Part shown: positions 1 to 8,629 of the stretch, piece by piece
How positions within the stretch are numbered: position 1 is the stretch's first letter
Layout: each line of letters opens with the position of its first letter
Assembly: GCF_024699075.1 (NCBI RefSeq)
Contig: NZ_JAILQF010000410.1
Location: forward strand, 1-15,677
Length of the DNA stretch: 15,677 bases
Direction of reading: 5' to 3'
Source of the DNA: Butyrivibrio sp.
GTDB taxonomy: Bacteria > Bacillota_A > Clostridia > Lachnospirales > Lachnospiraceae
Notes under the pieces: generated by a model
The model's input: only the letters and a program-made list of their open reading frames with translations
The model's database searches: none
Told to the model about the DNA's origin: nothing
Program-made: the position numbers and the translations under genes

Positions 1-934
1 CCTCTACATGATAAGTATTTGTAACAGAACACTGCTCAGCAAATTGAATATGATTTGTCAGCGTCTCCGTAGCCCTGTCTATTGTCAAAACTTCAGCATA
101 ATTCCAGGTCACAAATTCATACTCTGCATCTTCCGGTAAATGTTTGGGCTTTATCTTGGTCTCACGGTTGTACTCAAGCTTCAAGTAGTCAATCTTTTCA
201 GGGCATCCATCAAATACAAATAAATCATCTCTGCCAGTAGCTTCTCTGACCATATCAGAAAGTCCCTCAACTCTGTCTCCAGCATTTTCAAGCAAAGGCC
301 CGTTGTATTGAAACTCCTTACCTTCTTCGTTTGTTAAAATCATTTCCCAGGAGCCTACATCCGTCACGCAATAAAGCTCATGTTCCTGCGAAAAACGATT
401 TTCTACCACATCAAACAGATTATTAACAACTCCAACGTCTATCTTAAAGTTTGTCTTTTCTATCTGCCCATTAGCAAAAGATAATCTTGTAAGCCATACA
501 CCACCCTCCAAAGTAATAGTAAGATGCTGTTCCGTCTCATCATCTGGCATCGGGCATGGGCCGTAGCAAATACAGTTAGAATCGATGCGGATCTTCTTTA
601 GTTTCCCTTTGAATAAGTACCCTTCTGGAAATCTATCTACACCGTCAATATTGGCATTCTTTTCAGGTATTAAAACACCATCCGCTTCTGGCGGATTGGC
701 ATCATATCCCCATTCCTTCAAGATATTTTCAGCCATATCCTCATCAATATCATCAAGCCTTTCCCAGCAACCTCCGCCTAAATAAATAGCTCTGGTATAC
801 ATATCATCAGGATCATTTGGCTTCGGTGCCAGAATACTCCATTGTTTATCGCCTTTGTGGAGGATTTCAGGAAATCTTCCCTGGGCAGTTCTTATAAGCA
901 CATTTTTATACTGACTATCATATTGATAATACAT
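1..934 (-). CDS. Unrecognised protein, 3' end outside window
   Basis: The reading frame starts at an ATG (932-934) and stays open for 311 codons to the left edge, so the C-terminus is missing. The start is supported by an AAGGAGG-type ribosome binding site at about 944-950, nine or so bases upstream. The protein begins MYYQYDSQYKNVLIRTAQGR and is acidic, with a region near residues 40-75 rich in Asp and Trp (YLGGGCWERLDDIDEDM), a small Cys cluster near residue 121 (CICYGPCPMP) and a later stretch reading DLFVFDGCP. I see no signal peptide, membrane segment or catalytic motif, and I do not recognise the family. It lies 21 bases downstream of the macrodomain gene on the same strand, so it is probably co-transcribed. 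Its function is unknown; the neighbours suggest only that it rides with a defence operon. Confidence 0.85.
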   Translation of the reverse strand, partial: MYYQYDSQYKNVLIRTAQGRFPEILHKGDKQWSILAPKPNDPDDMYTRAIYLGGGCWERLDDIDEDMAENILKEWGYDANPPEADGVLIPEKNANIDGVDRFPEGYLFKGKLKKIRIDSNCICYGPCPMPDDETEQHLTITLEGGVWLTRLSFANGQIEKTNFKIDVGVVNNLFDVVENRFSQEHELYCVTDVGSWEMILTNEEGKEFQYNGPLLENAGDRVEGLSDMVREATGRDDLFVFDGCPEKIDYLKLEYNRETKIKPKHLPEDAEYEFVTWNYAEVLTIDRATETLTNHIQFAEQCSVTNTYHVE

Positions 935-955
935 TCCGCCAATCCTCCTTTGCGT

Positions 956-1900
956 TCAGTCTTGTTTCTCACATCTTTCTAACAACGTATCAACCAACAA
1001 CGCCATGTGGCCATCCGCAACAGATTCACAAATCCAACTGCCCTCGCAAAAATGATCTCTTCTAAAGTGCCATGCAATAACAGCTAAGATTTGTTTTTCC
1101 GTAAGATTAGTCAACCATTCCTTTGAAGGATTGGCTAAATCTCTATCAGAAAACTTTCCACCTTCAACCACCTTACCATAATCGGTAATTACCACATTGC
1201 TGTCATAGGCCTCTTTCATGCAAACATGTAAAATTTGATACAGCCCATGATGTCCCTGAGGTGGCTGATATACATTATATCTTTCAAAAAACTCCTTTAA
1301 CTCATCATCCTCATGTATCGCATGAAAAAGAACCTCATATTTTTTGCACCACTGAATTACAGTATTTTCAACCTTCTCATCCCCTACAATTGCTTTAAGA
1401 GTTTTCTCTCCAGCCTCAAGAATCCTTTCATCTAAAACAGCGAAGATGATAGTAATATCATAGTCAGAATTATTACAAATAAAATCGTTGCAAGCCTGAA
1501 TGGCTTTTCTCCATGCGCCATCCAAAGGATAACCAAAAATACCTGCAGATATAAGAGGAAAACCAATAGAATGCAATCCTTTTTCCTTCGCCAAGAGCAA
1601 TGATTGTTTATAAGCACTATATAAAAGCTTTGGCTCATTGTGTTCGCCATCTGTCCACCGAGGTCCAACAGCATGGATCACATACTTTGCCGGAAGATTA
1701 AATCCAGGAGTAATCACAGCATTTCCTGTTTTACATCCCCCTATAGCATTACAAGCCTTTGTAAGCTCTGCTGATCCTGCTTCTCTAAAGATTGCACCAC
1801 ATACTCCACCGCCTTCCCACAACCCTTCATTGGCTGCGTTTACAATGGCATCTGTATCAAGTTTTGTTATACCAATCTTCTTAATCTCTATAGTACTCAT
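956..1900 (-). CDS. Macrodomain protein with C-terminal DUF6508-like region
   Basis: This 314-residue protein has a macrodomain at about residues 4-170. The ADP-ribose binding landmarks are NAAN (21-24), the glycine-rich loop GGGVCGAI (30-37), HAVGPRW (76-82) and the second loop ISAGIFGYP (117-125). Macrodomains bind ADP-ribose and many remove it from proteins or nucleic acids, or hydrolyse O-acetyl-ADP-ribose. Here the residue before the final glycine of the first loop is Cys34, where MacroD/YmdB enzymes usually have a catalytic Asp, so the activity may differ. The C-terminal part (about 205-310, including WHFRRDHFCEG) looks like DUF6508, recognised from memory. Start ATG 1898-1900 follows an AGAGGG ribosome binding site. 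It begins 45 bases after the helicase stop and may have its own promoter or be the fifth gene of the hsdR operon. It may act in an NAD/ADP-ribose branch of defence, which is inference. Confidence 0.85.
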   Translation of the reverse strand: MSTIEIKKIGITKLDTDAIVNAANEGLWEGGGVCGAIFREAGSAELTKACNAIGGCKTGNAVITPGFNLPAKYVIHAVGPRWTDGEHNEPKLLYSAYKQSLLLAKEKGLHSIGFPLISAGIFGYPLDGAWRKAIQACNDFICNNSDYDITIIFAVLDERILEAGEKTLKAIVGDEKVENTVIQWCKKYEVLFHAIHEDDELKEFFERYNVYQPPQGHHGLYQILHVCMKEAYDSNVVITDYGKVVEGGKFSDRDLANPSKEWLTNLTEKQILAVIAWHFRRDHFCEGSWICESVADGHMALLVDTLLERCEKQD

Positions 1901-1918
1901 CGCACCCTCTTTAATTTT

Positions 1919-1938
1919 GTATTAGTTATACCTATTAC
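1919..1938. promoter_or_regulatory. Imperfect 20-bp dyad before macrodomain gene
   Basis: In the 45-base gap between the helicase stop and the macrodomain start lies an imperfect dyad, GTAATAG and CTAATAC around a six-base centre, with six of seven pairs matching. It is AT-rich and includes a TATAAC-like hexamer. It could be a protein-binding site or part of a weak promoter, but no good -35 element is visible and the gap is too short to be sure. It may be chance in AT-rich DNA. Confidence 0.2.
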
Positions 1939-1945
1939 TTTTTTT

Positions 1946-4900
1946 CTAGATAATGAGAGTTTTCAGCTGCTTTTTCTTCTCAGCTATCTCCTCATCAAGA
2001 ATATCCATCTTCTGCCTGATTTCAGCTTTCTTCTTGATGTTATCCAAAAAATCAGGATATTCTGATTTAAGGAAACCGCTCTCAAATGCCTGTGGAACTT
2101 GAAAGGCCTTTTTTCCAACCTCAAACTCTATAGAAATATGCTTACCATCATATTCCGTCGCAATACCTTCACCAAAGCTCTTATGAGTAATCAGCATACC
2201 TACAACTTCGTAATCTTTGATGTCATCTTTTTCAGCTGTCAGCAACTGAAGCTGCTCTTCATAACTATCAAGTTCTTTTTGTAGTATTTCAATTCGAGTC
2301 TGTCTCTCTGATTTTTTCTTTTCTTCAATGACAGGCTTTCTTGCACTCATTTTTTCTTTCCATTCTCGATTAGTTCTGATATAAGGGCTAAGATTGATAA
2401 AAAGTTTTCTAATATAGTCCTTGTCCTCCATCCCACTTTCGAGAATGTATTCTACAAGTTCTTCCTGCCTTGCTTGTCCCATAGTTAGTCTGTATAACGA
2501 CAGTACCTTTCTTAGCCTATCGTAATTAACTTCATCCTTGCTGACTGGATACATCGGAATAATTCGTTCTATCTTTACTGCCTGATTTTTCCCCAGACAC
2601 CAATAAGGAACAAGCTCTGATTGATCTTCTGTACGTATTTCCTCTGCAGCCATAGCAAATAGTTCCTGCCATACATCACTATCAAATTCCCTGTCAAAAA
2701 ATCGTCCCGCAATATCCTGTCTTATAGCAAGACACTTATATCGATTGATACGTCCTTCTCTCTGCTCAAGATCAATAGGATTACTAGGCAAATTCCAATG
2801 CATAATTTTGCGACAATAATGGTGAAAATCCAGACCTTCCTGCCCAATTGAAGTGGTTGCCAAAACAAACGGCCTCATAGGACTGTTAAATGCATTTCGA
2901 ATACTATCCTTACGATCAACATTCTTGGATTCATTACCTTCGCTTTTAGTAAATCCAACTGCATAATGAGATCTCATGAATGTTCTCTGATATCTTTCTC
3001 CATTCATTCTTTTCTTGAATGCCGGAAATGTATCAATTGAATAACTGGCAGAATGAATCTTCAACGCATCAATCATCAGCTCATGTACCTGGCTATTTTT
3101 ATCTTCTGATAATCCAAAACCAGCACCTTCAGAAACCATATGAACATACTCATCGAGCATTGCACCGAAACCACCATCACAGCAATATCTCAGAACATTT
3201 CTCCAATGCCCATCTCCTTCTGAATCCTCGTTATCTCCATAAGCAAGCATAATTGCCGCAGTTGCTTCAGTTGCATTGAAACGGTTGATGAAAACTTTAG
3301 CCAATTCCGAAGATTTTCTCAGATCCCCACCATTAGAACGAAATGCGCATACTGCAAATGAACCTATTGCCATATCTGCTAAAACACTCGCCAGATCACT
3401 TGGAGCACGTCCCATTTCTCGGTCGGCTGCATTCATAAGAGCATTCATTCTTCTAAGGTGTACTTCCAATCCGGTTGTTCCCGAATCCTCTGTTGTATCA
3501 TCTGCATCAGGATTTGTATTTATCATTACGTTTATCCATCTACTGACATATTCAGCTCCATCCAGAAGTGCCGGAGCCATATAATACCATTTCTTATCCT
3601 CACGAACAGAATCATGCTCGTATTCTTCAAGAATCGGAATTAAAAGATTACTAATCTTAACTTTTAATTCTTCACGAATCTCGCTCAGTGTATATCCGGC
3701 ATTAAGATAATCAATTGGCTTATACACTTCTGCAAGCGTTTCAGAGGGATAAAGCAAACAGAACATATACATTCCTCTTGGTTCTCCCTTAGAAACATTA
3801 AATCGGAGTCTTGCCGTTGGATAACGTAATTTTGCCTCGGTAAAATATTTGTTGTTTTCGGATTTTATCCCTTCGTCATTCGATACTACACCAACTGTTC
3901 TTCGTTCTTCTTCATATGAAATCATGCTTCCAATCATCTTAGGCACCATCTCCCATGATGAAAAAACTAGTATCTTTGAAAAGCCTTTACTATCTTTATA
4001 AACACCTTCCAAATTGTAATATGGTCTTGAAGGCGGAACCCACATATATAGTTCAGAACGATTATTAAAAATCTGTCGTTTTAGTTCTTCAAGTCTTGCA
4101 TTATTAGAAGGAATCTCACTGTAGTTTTCGAGCCAGTTACGATTAATCCAAAGATACTTCCCTTTTGTCTTTGAAATCTCTTCCGGATTCTTTTTAATAA
4201 TCCGTTCTACTCGCTCCTTAACCTTATAGTGATTCATATAAGACATGAGATACGGTGTACTCTTTGCATAGTCAACCAGCAGTGATCTTTCTTCCCCGAT
4301 ATCTTTTAACATCCGCCCCATATCAACAAATGTATGGATATCTCCCTCTGAAATACTAAGTGAATGGTGAACACTGCTATCATCAATATAATCACCTGTA
4401 TCCATTACAGATATACGCTCTGTACGACACATGAGACCATACATTTCATCTTCTGCTTTTTTCTTAAGATGTAAGACAGCTGCATCACCTTGAATCACTT
4501 CTCTAAGCGCTACAGAATAATCCGACCACACTTCAGAAAAATGTTTCATCCTCGTTTTATCATTAAGTAAAAATTCAATAACCTGAAAAAACTCTCTGTA
4601 ATACTCATCTGGTGAATCAGCTTCCTCAATTTCCTCCATTGTCGAATATAACTTGTATGGCGTTGCGGAAAGCAAGAGTACCTTCAATCCTTTTGTCTCA
4701 AAAAACCGTTTTGCAATTACACCGTTTTCCGTCTCTTGTGCCTCAGAATCAATCAAACTTTTGAACCGCTGAAATTCATCCATAATAACAAGATCCGGTT
4801 GAAGCATGCTGACACTTATTTCTGCAAACATTCTTCTGAGTTTTTGAAGGACATAATTATTCGAATAGGTTACTTCCTCCCCATTCTTTATTTCCTGTAC

Positions 4901-5584
4901 GTGTTGAATCAGAAGATCATATATATGATTCTTTGAGTCAAATTCTTCAATCTTTTTGATTACGTTACCAGGATACTCTGTTCCTTCATCTTCTAGGAAA
5001 TTAATCTTCTCGTTATAATGATTTACATACCAATCCCACCAGTTAACCCCCTGAGAAATAAATGAATTAATCTCCGACAACCAATCTTCGAGTGCTGGTA
5101 TTCTCATTAGAATGGCATACATCAATGCTCGTTCTTCTTTCGTACCTCCACCATTTGTCATACTGAATGATGTACTCGGAGTCAATGGTATCAACTGTGC
5201 ATAAGATTTATTCTTCTTTGAGGAATACTCCTGTTCTGCAATTTTCAAGTGCTGCATGGACAGTCTTGCATCACCACTATTCCCATCAGGTCTAATATTG
5301 AATACATCTAGCTTCTGTATGTTCTGATTAGCGATAACCTGATTCGAACATATATATACAATCTTAAATATGTCATCGTTCTTCTCATATTGAATCAGAG
5401 CAGTCTTTGCAATTGCTCCTCTAGCAATAAGAGTTTTCCCTAGCCCCACTTCATCTGCAACCAGGACTCTATTTTGCCCATGACGAAAAAGCTCATCGAT
5501 TCTTTCAACTGTTGCACACTGAAAGTCTTTAAGCTGAGCCATCGTCTTTTCTTCAATTGAACGAAGATTTTTCTCTAAGTCCAT
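1946..5584 (-). CDS. Large SNF2-like superfamily 2 helicase
   Basis: The protein has 1212 residues. The N-terminal ATPase core shows Walker A ADEVGLGKT (43-51, Lys50), a Walker B-type box DEFQ (269-272) and motif III LLSATP (304-309). The second RecA-like domain shows TTSIGQEGLDF (910-920) and motif VI QREGRINR (941-948) with the two arginines expected to contact ATP. About 600 residues separate the two halves, much more than in a simple helicase. The C-terminus has a charged coiled coil (about 1090-1124), a small beta-rich segment with HKSFGEG and KKAFQVPQAF (about 1125-1175), and a second coiled coil (about 1183-1207). It should be a cytoplasmic ATP-driven DNA translocase or remodeller. The start ATG is three bases after the stop of the PLD-like gene, so translation is probably coupled. 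It resembles the helicases of DISARM or Dpd systems in type, but I cannot assign it to either. Confidence 0.9.
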   Translation of the reverse strand: MDLEKNLRSIEEKTMAQLKDFQCATVERIDELFRHGQNRVLVADEVGLGKTLIARGAIAKTALIQYEKNDDIFKIVYICSNQVIANQNIQKLDVFNIRPDGNSGDARLSMQHLKIAEQEYSSKKNKSYAQLIPLTPSTSFSMTNGGGTKEERALMYAILMRIPALEDWLSEINSFISQGVNWWDWYVNHYNEKINFLEDEGTEYPGNVIKKIEEFDSKNHIYDLLIQHVQEIKNGEEVTYSNNYVLQKLRRMFAEISVSMLQPDLVIMDEFQRFKSLIDSEAQETENGVIAKRFFETKGLKVLLLSATPYKLYSTMEEIEEADSPDEYYREFFQVIEFLLNDKTRMKHFSEVWSDYSVALREVIQGDAAVLHLKKKAEDEMYGLMCRTERISVMDTGDYIDDSSVHHSLSISEGDIHTFVDMGRMLKDIGEERSLLVDYAKSTPYLMSYMNHYKVKERVERIIKKNPEEISKTKGKYLWINRNWLENYSEIPSNNARLEELKRQIFNNRSELYMWVPPSRPYYNLEGVYKDSKGFSKILVFSSWEMVPKMIGSMISYEEERRTVGVVSNDEGIKSENNKYFTEAKLRYPTARLRFNVSKGEPRGMYMFCLLYPSETLAEVYKPIDYLNAGYTLSEIREELKVKISNLLIPILEEYEHDSVREDKKWYYMAPALLDGAEYVSRWINVMINTNPDADDTTEDSGTTGLEVHLRRMNALMNAADREMGRAPSDLASVLADMAIGSFAVCAFRSNGGDLRKSSELAKVFINRFNATEATAAIMLAYGDNEDSEGDGHWRNVLRYCCDGGFGAMLDEYVHMVSEGAGFGLSEDKNSQVHELMIDALKIHSASYSIDTFPAFKKRMNGERYQRTFMRSHYAVGFTKSEGNESKNVDRKDSIRNAFNSPMRPFVLATTSIGQEGLDFHHYCRKIMHWNLPSNPIDLEQREGRINRYKCLAIRQDIAGRFFDREFDSDVWQELFAMAAEEIRTEDQSELVPYWCLGKNQAVKIERIIPMYPVSKDEVNYDRLRKVLSLYRLTMGQARQEELVEYILESGMEDKDYIRKLFINLSPYIRTNREWKEKMSARKPVIEEKKKSERQTRIEILQKELDSYEEQLQLLTAEKDDIKDYEVVGMLITHKSFGEGIATEYDGKHISIEFEVGKKAFQVPQAFESGFLKSEYPDFLDNIKKKAEIRQKMDILDEEIAEKKKQLKTLII

Positions 5585-5587
5585 AAG

Positions 5588-7414
5588 TTACACCTGCTTT
5601 ATTCCAAGAGTATTACAAAAAACTTCATACATTTCCCTAAATTCCGGAGGTATAATTTCTTCTTCCTCTATAGCTTTAGTAATATACTGTATCTCGCCTA
5701 ACCTTTCTGGATCAGAAACAGAAGTCTTCAACATTTTTTCATAAACAGCGGGCATTGCACTATTCTGTTCCCATTCACCAAATTCTCCCGATGATTTCTT
5801 GTTTTCCAAAAACGACTGAACATAGTCATCACCAAGAATAAACGCGACATACTCAATAAACTGATTCTTTGTCTTTATGACATTCTTGATAATTTCCGCA
5901 TCTCTTCCTTCTGGTATTCCAGATGTAGGAATCATTATCACTCGATCCAATGTGCAATCATCAATTGTCGCAGACACAACATAAAACTCCGATAACTGTA
6001 GCATCTCCAATGAATTAAACTCCATATCTGGCAGTAATTCACTTTCCTTATTACTTCTCAAAGGTCTGATAACAACTCCGTCCATCTTACAGTCGATTTC
6101 CACTGATACTCGAACATCAAATTTCCCAGAATTAGCTTCAACTCGCGCGCTCATCTTTATCCGGCATATTTTTTTAATCATCTGCTCAACACTATCCTGA
6201 ACTGATGTCTCATCAATTTCATCTATATCATCAAGAGAAACCAACTCAAACGGATTTTTCTTTCCTTCACGGTCATCTCCCATGATGTCATCAAGAAATT
6301 TTTCACCATTCAACAAACTGTTCTTCGTCCTAAGTCGCAGCATCATTTCCACATTTGAATTAATGGCAGCGTATGATGCGTTCATTGAGCCTAAATATAA
6401 ATCTGTGGTATTATACTTTCTTCTCACGTAAATTTTGGCGTGAATATCCTGTTTGCCTGATTCCTGTTCAAATTGCTCTTCTCCGTCAGATATCGAACTC
6501 TCGCCGTCAATGATATCATCCTTCATTACATAAACATCAAAATTAGAAGCCTTCCCATCAGCTATCTTTGGAAGTTCAGACCTTCGTGTTATTAATGTTC
6601 TTGTCGTACCGGTTAATGTCTTTCCAGGATTATTAAAACCTGCTATCACGCTTCCAGTCAGAAAAGGAGACATAACTACCAGCTCGTGGAAGTTTTCCGT
6701 AAAAAGCCAATTTGCAGCCATATCATAGCTCCCTGAACCTATGCCAAGAGGCATGATGACGCATTCAGAAAAACCATCTTCTACCTGAAAATTCACCTGC
6801 AAAATGGTCTTAATCATGTAAGCAATATCATTGTTTTGTCTTGTAAAATTTACAAGATCTTTGTTCAATTGCTTCTTAAGGAATTTTAAAAATTCCACTA
6901 TCGGTTCCGCACTCACCTCTCCTGAAGACGAAGTATCACCATCAAGAGCACAAGCAACATCCCAACTGTGATCAAATGTCATGTTCCTACTCATGACTAC
7001 AAATCTATATTTCTTTTTTCCTTCTTCATTGCTATATTCAAGTAACCATGTTTTCGGATGAAAAGCAGGAAAACGTTTTATCTTCTTATCATACGGTACC
7101 GATACTGGGACTACCATCTTTTCAAGAGTCAAGCAGAGTGCATTCGGCTTGGACGGTAGTTTAATTTGCCCAGCTTCACAAAATACAATTATCCTGTCTG
7201 ATATCTTTTGAAGTGCGCTAAGCATACTGATTGGATTACTAATCAGCTCACTATCGGTATCCTCAATTAATCCTAAAGCTATAGCTACTGCCGTTAAGGT
7301 CTCAAGATCAAGTGAATATGTTGTTCCGATAGCATGTTCCAATTTGTAACCAACGGGTGGCATAAGCACTTCGCCGTAGTTTATTCTGTCCCTTGCTGAA
7401 GTTGGCTTAAACAT
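5588..7414 (-). CDS. Phospholipase D-like (HKD) family protein
   Basis: The frame is open from an ATG at 7432, but the start at 7412-7414 (608 residues, MFKPTSARDR) is better: GGAGG lies nine bases before it, and it then follows the upstream stop by one base instead of overlapping it. There are two HKD-like half motifs. The first is FHPKTW with a downstream SRN (His119, Lys121, Asn144); the second is IHAKIY with GSMNAS (His325, Lys327, Asn345). Two HxK-N motifs form one active site in the PLD superfamily, which includes lipid hydrolases and nucleases such as those of DISARM (DrmC). No signal peptide or membrane segment is seen, so a cytoplasmic nuclease or nucleic-acid-binding role is more likely than lipase. 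The usual Asp of HKD is not obvious in either motif. It sits between the DUF6361 gene and the helicase, with gaps of 1 and 3 bases, which suggests a complex. Confidence 0.85.
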   Translation of the reverse strand: MFKPTSARDRINYGEVLMPPVGYKLEHAIGTTYSLDLETLTAVAIALGLIEDTDSELISNPISMLSALQKISDRIIVFCEAGQIKLPSKPNALCLTLEKMVVPVSVPYDKKIKRFPAFHPKTWLLEYSNEEGKKKYRFVVMSRNMTFDHSWDVACALDGDTSSSGEVSAEPIVEFLKFLKKQLNKDLVNFTRQNNDIAYMIKTILQVNFQVEDGFSECVIMPLGIGSGSYDMAANWLFTENFHELVVMSPFLTGSVIAGFNNPGKTLTGTTRTLITRRSELPKIADGKASNFDVYVMKDDIIDGESSISDGEEQFEQESGKQDIHAKIYVRRKYNTTDLYLGSMNASYAAINSNVEMMLRLRTKNSLLNGEKFLDDIMGDDREGKKNPFELVSLDDIDEIDETSVQDSVEQMIKKICRIKMSARVEANSGKFDVRVSVEIDCKMDGVVIRPLRSNKESELLPDMEFNSLEMLQLSEFYVVSATIDDCTLDRVIMIPTSGIPEGRDAEIIKNVIKTKNQFIEYVAFILGDDYVQSFLENKKSSGEFGEWEQNSAMPAVYEKMLKTSVSDPERLGEIQYITKAIEEEEIIPPEFREMYEVFCNTLGIKQV

Positions 7415-7415
7415 C

Positions 7416-8600
7416 TCACACCACCTCCGCATTCATAATATCTCTAATTATTCTCTTAGCTGGCGTGTATCTATAGTCTAGCCTATCTATTCCTATCCAA
7501 TTCTGGTTCTTAAATTCTCCAACTCGATTTGTTTTGGCTCTCTTCGGGCCTTTTAATGCAATTTCCCGCTTAACAATAAGATTATCCACCGCTTCGATGT
7601 CGTCATCTCTGATTGCATCCTGGACTCTAATCAAAAACGTTTTCAGTTTAAGATTCCTAATGTCCAATTTGTGAAAGATAGCTTTTAGGTCAACCTGACT
7701 TCGACGTTTTAAATCCTTTGAATAAAGCTCCCAATTCTCCTGAGCATATTCGTTATTTCCACCGGAAACAATCAGGTTGTATCTTGTAGTGATTATTGAT
7801 ACAAGATTGTTGAAATCATTCGCCAGCTCCATCATATAGCGAAGTTCCTCATCAACAGATTCTTTGATATCCTCTGTAAGTGCACCGAAGGAACTATACT
7901 TATCCAGTTCAATATTGTTCTTTAAAACGAACGCAAATAGGCTGTTTCTCTGAGTTGTGATAATTTGAGTTCTCAAGAATGCTGCCTCTCCAGGCAACAA
8001 TTCAATACTCAGATTATCTCTCCAATCACTATGATATGTATCACCCAAACTCCAAAATTGAATGGAAGTAATATCGCCTGCATCTACATCATCTTTTTCG
8101 TTTTCTTCTGCGTCCTTATCTCTATTACCATACGCTTTAGTTTGTTTTAAATTTCTTTGAATAATACTCTGATGTATATATTCCTTAACAGAAAGATCCT
8201 CCTTAAAGATTCCAATTCTCTTTATTCCGTTCCAATAGATATTCGAAGGTGTTCTTAAAACCCATGATCTTGGCACTAGACTACCTATAACGCCATCATT
8301 GCTTGTTTTTATGAGAATATCTCTGCAGTTGCGTTCCTCACTGTCAATTCTTCTTAGTATTGTGTTTATATCCGAACCATATTTACCATTCCCTGCTTCA
8401 AAAAGAACATACGGTACTATAAGAAAATACTTTGCCCTTGTTTGGACAGTGGATGTACCTGGAAAAAAATAATCCGCAAAAGCATCACGAATTGCACCTA
8501 TTCCCAGTTCATCAACAGCTCCTGGCTCATCCAACAGATGAATCACATTTAAAACTTTATTTCGTTCATCTTTCGAAAAATCTATCCACCCTATTGGCAT
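7416..8600 (-). CDS. DUF6361 family protein
   Basis: This 394-residue soluble protein carries the pattern I associate with DUF6361: GWIDFSKDERN near the N-terminus, then DELGIGAIRDAFADYFFPGTS and TRAKYFLIVPYVLFE. The family has no known biochemical role that I can name. The frame could begin at a TTG at 8624, but the ATG at 8598-8600 (MPIGWIDFSK) fits the family start and has a purine-rich AAAGAG stretch upstream, while the TTG has no ribosome binding site. It starts 29 bases after the hsdR stop, and its TGA is one base before the ATG of the PLD-like gene, so it is the first gene of the accessory module and probably read through from hsdR. There are no membrane segments. The middle (about 150-165) is a charged, low-complexity linker rich in Asp, Glu and Lys. 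The name is from memory; the function is unknown. Confidence 0.8.
   Translation of the reverse strand: MPIGWIDFSKDERNKVLNVIHLLDEPGAVDELGIGAIRDAFADYFFPGTSTVQTRAKYFLIVPYVLFEAGNGKYGSDINTILRRIDSEERNCRDILIKTSNDGVIGSLVPRSWVLRTPSNIYWNGIKRIGIFKEDLSVKEYIHQSIIQRNLKQTKAYGNRDKDAEENEKDDVDAGDITSIQFWSLGDTYHSDWRDNLSIELLPGEAAFLRTQIITTQRNSLFAFVLKNNIELDKYSSFGALTEDIKESVDEELRYMMELANDFNNLVSIITTRYNLIVSGGNNEYAQENWELYSKDLKRRSQVDLKAIFHKLDIRNLKLKTFLIRVQDAIRDDDIEAVDNLIVKREIALKGPKRAKTNRVGEFKNQNWIGIDRLDYRYTPAKRIIRDIMNAEVV
7419..7428 (-). promoter_or_regulatory. Ribosome binding site that sets the PLD-like start
   Basis: GGAGGTGGTG lies just upstream of the ATG at 7412-7414 and inside the last codons of the DUF6361 gene. 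It is correctly spaced for that ATG and cannot serve the ATG at 7432, which precedes it. It therefore decides the start and implies coupled translation of the two proteins. Confidence 0.75.
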
Positions 8601-8629
8601 ACAAACACCACTCTTTCTCGCCAATGCAA

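Noticed and set aside
585..785. Short plus-strand open frames, here and elsewhere across the window
   Set aside because: They lie antisense to well-supported minus-strand genes, lack ribosome binding sites and show low-complexity composition, so they are frame shadows.
1939..1947. T-run as a terminator
   Set aside because: The T-run is on the plus strand, where no gene ends; for the minus-strand operon it reads as A and no strong hairpin adjoins it.
7415..7432. ATG at 7432 as start of the PLD-like gene
   Set aside because: It lacks a ribosome binding site, overlaps the upstream gene, and its first codons contain the GGAGG that serves the ATG at 7414.
8601..8624. TTG start for the DUF6361 gene
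   Set aside because: There is no ribosome binding site before the TTG, and the family start fits the ATG eight codons later.
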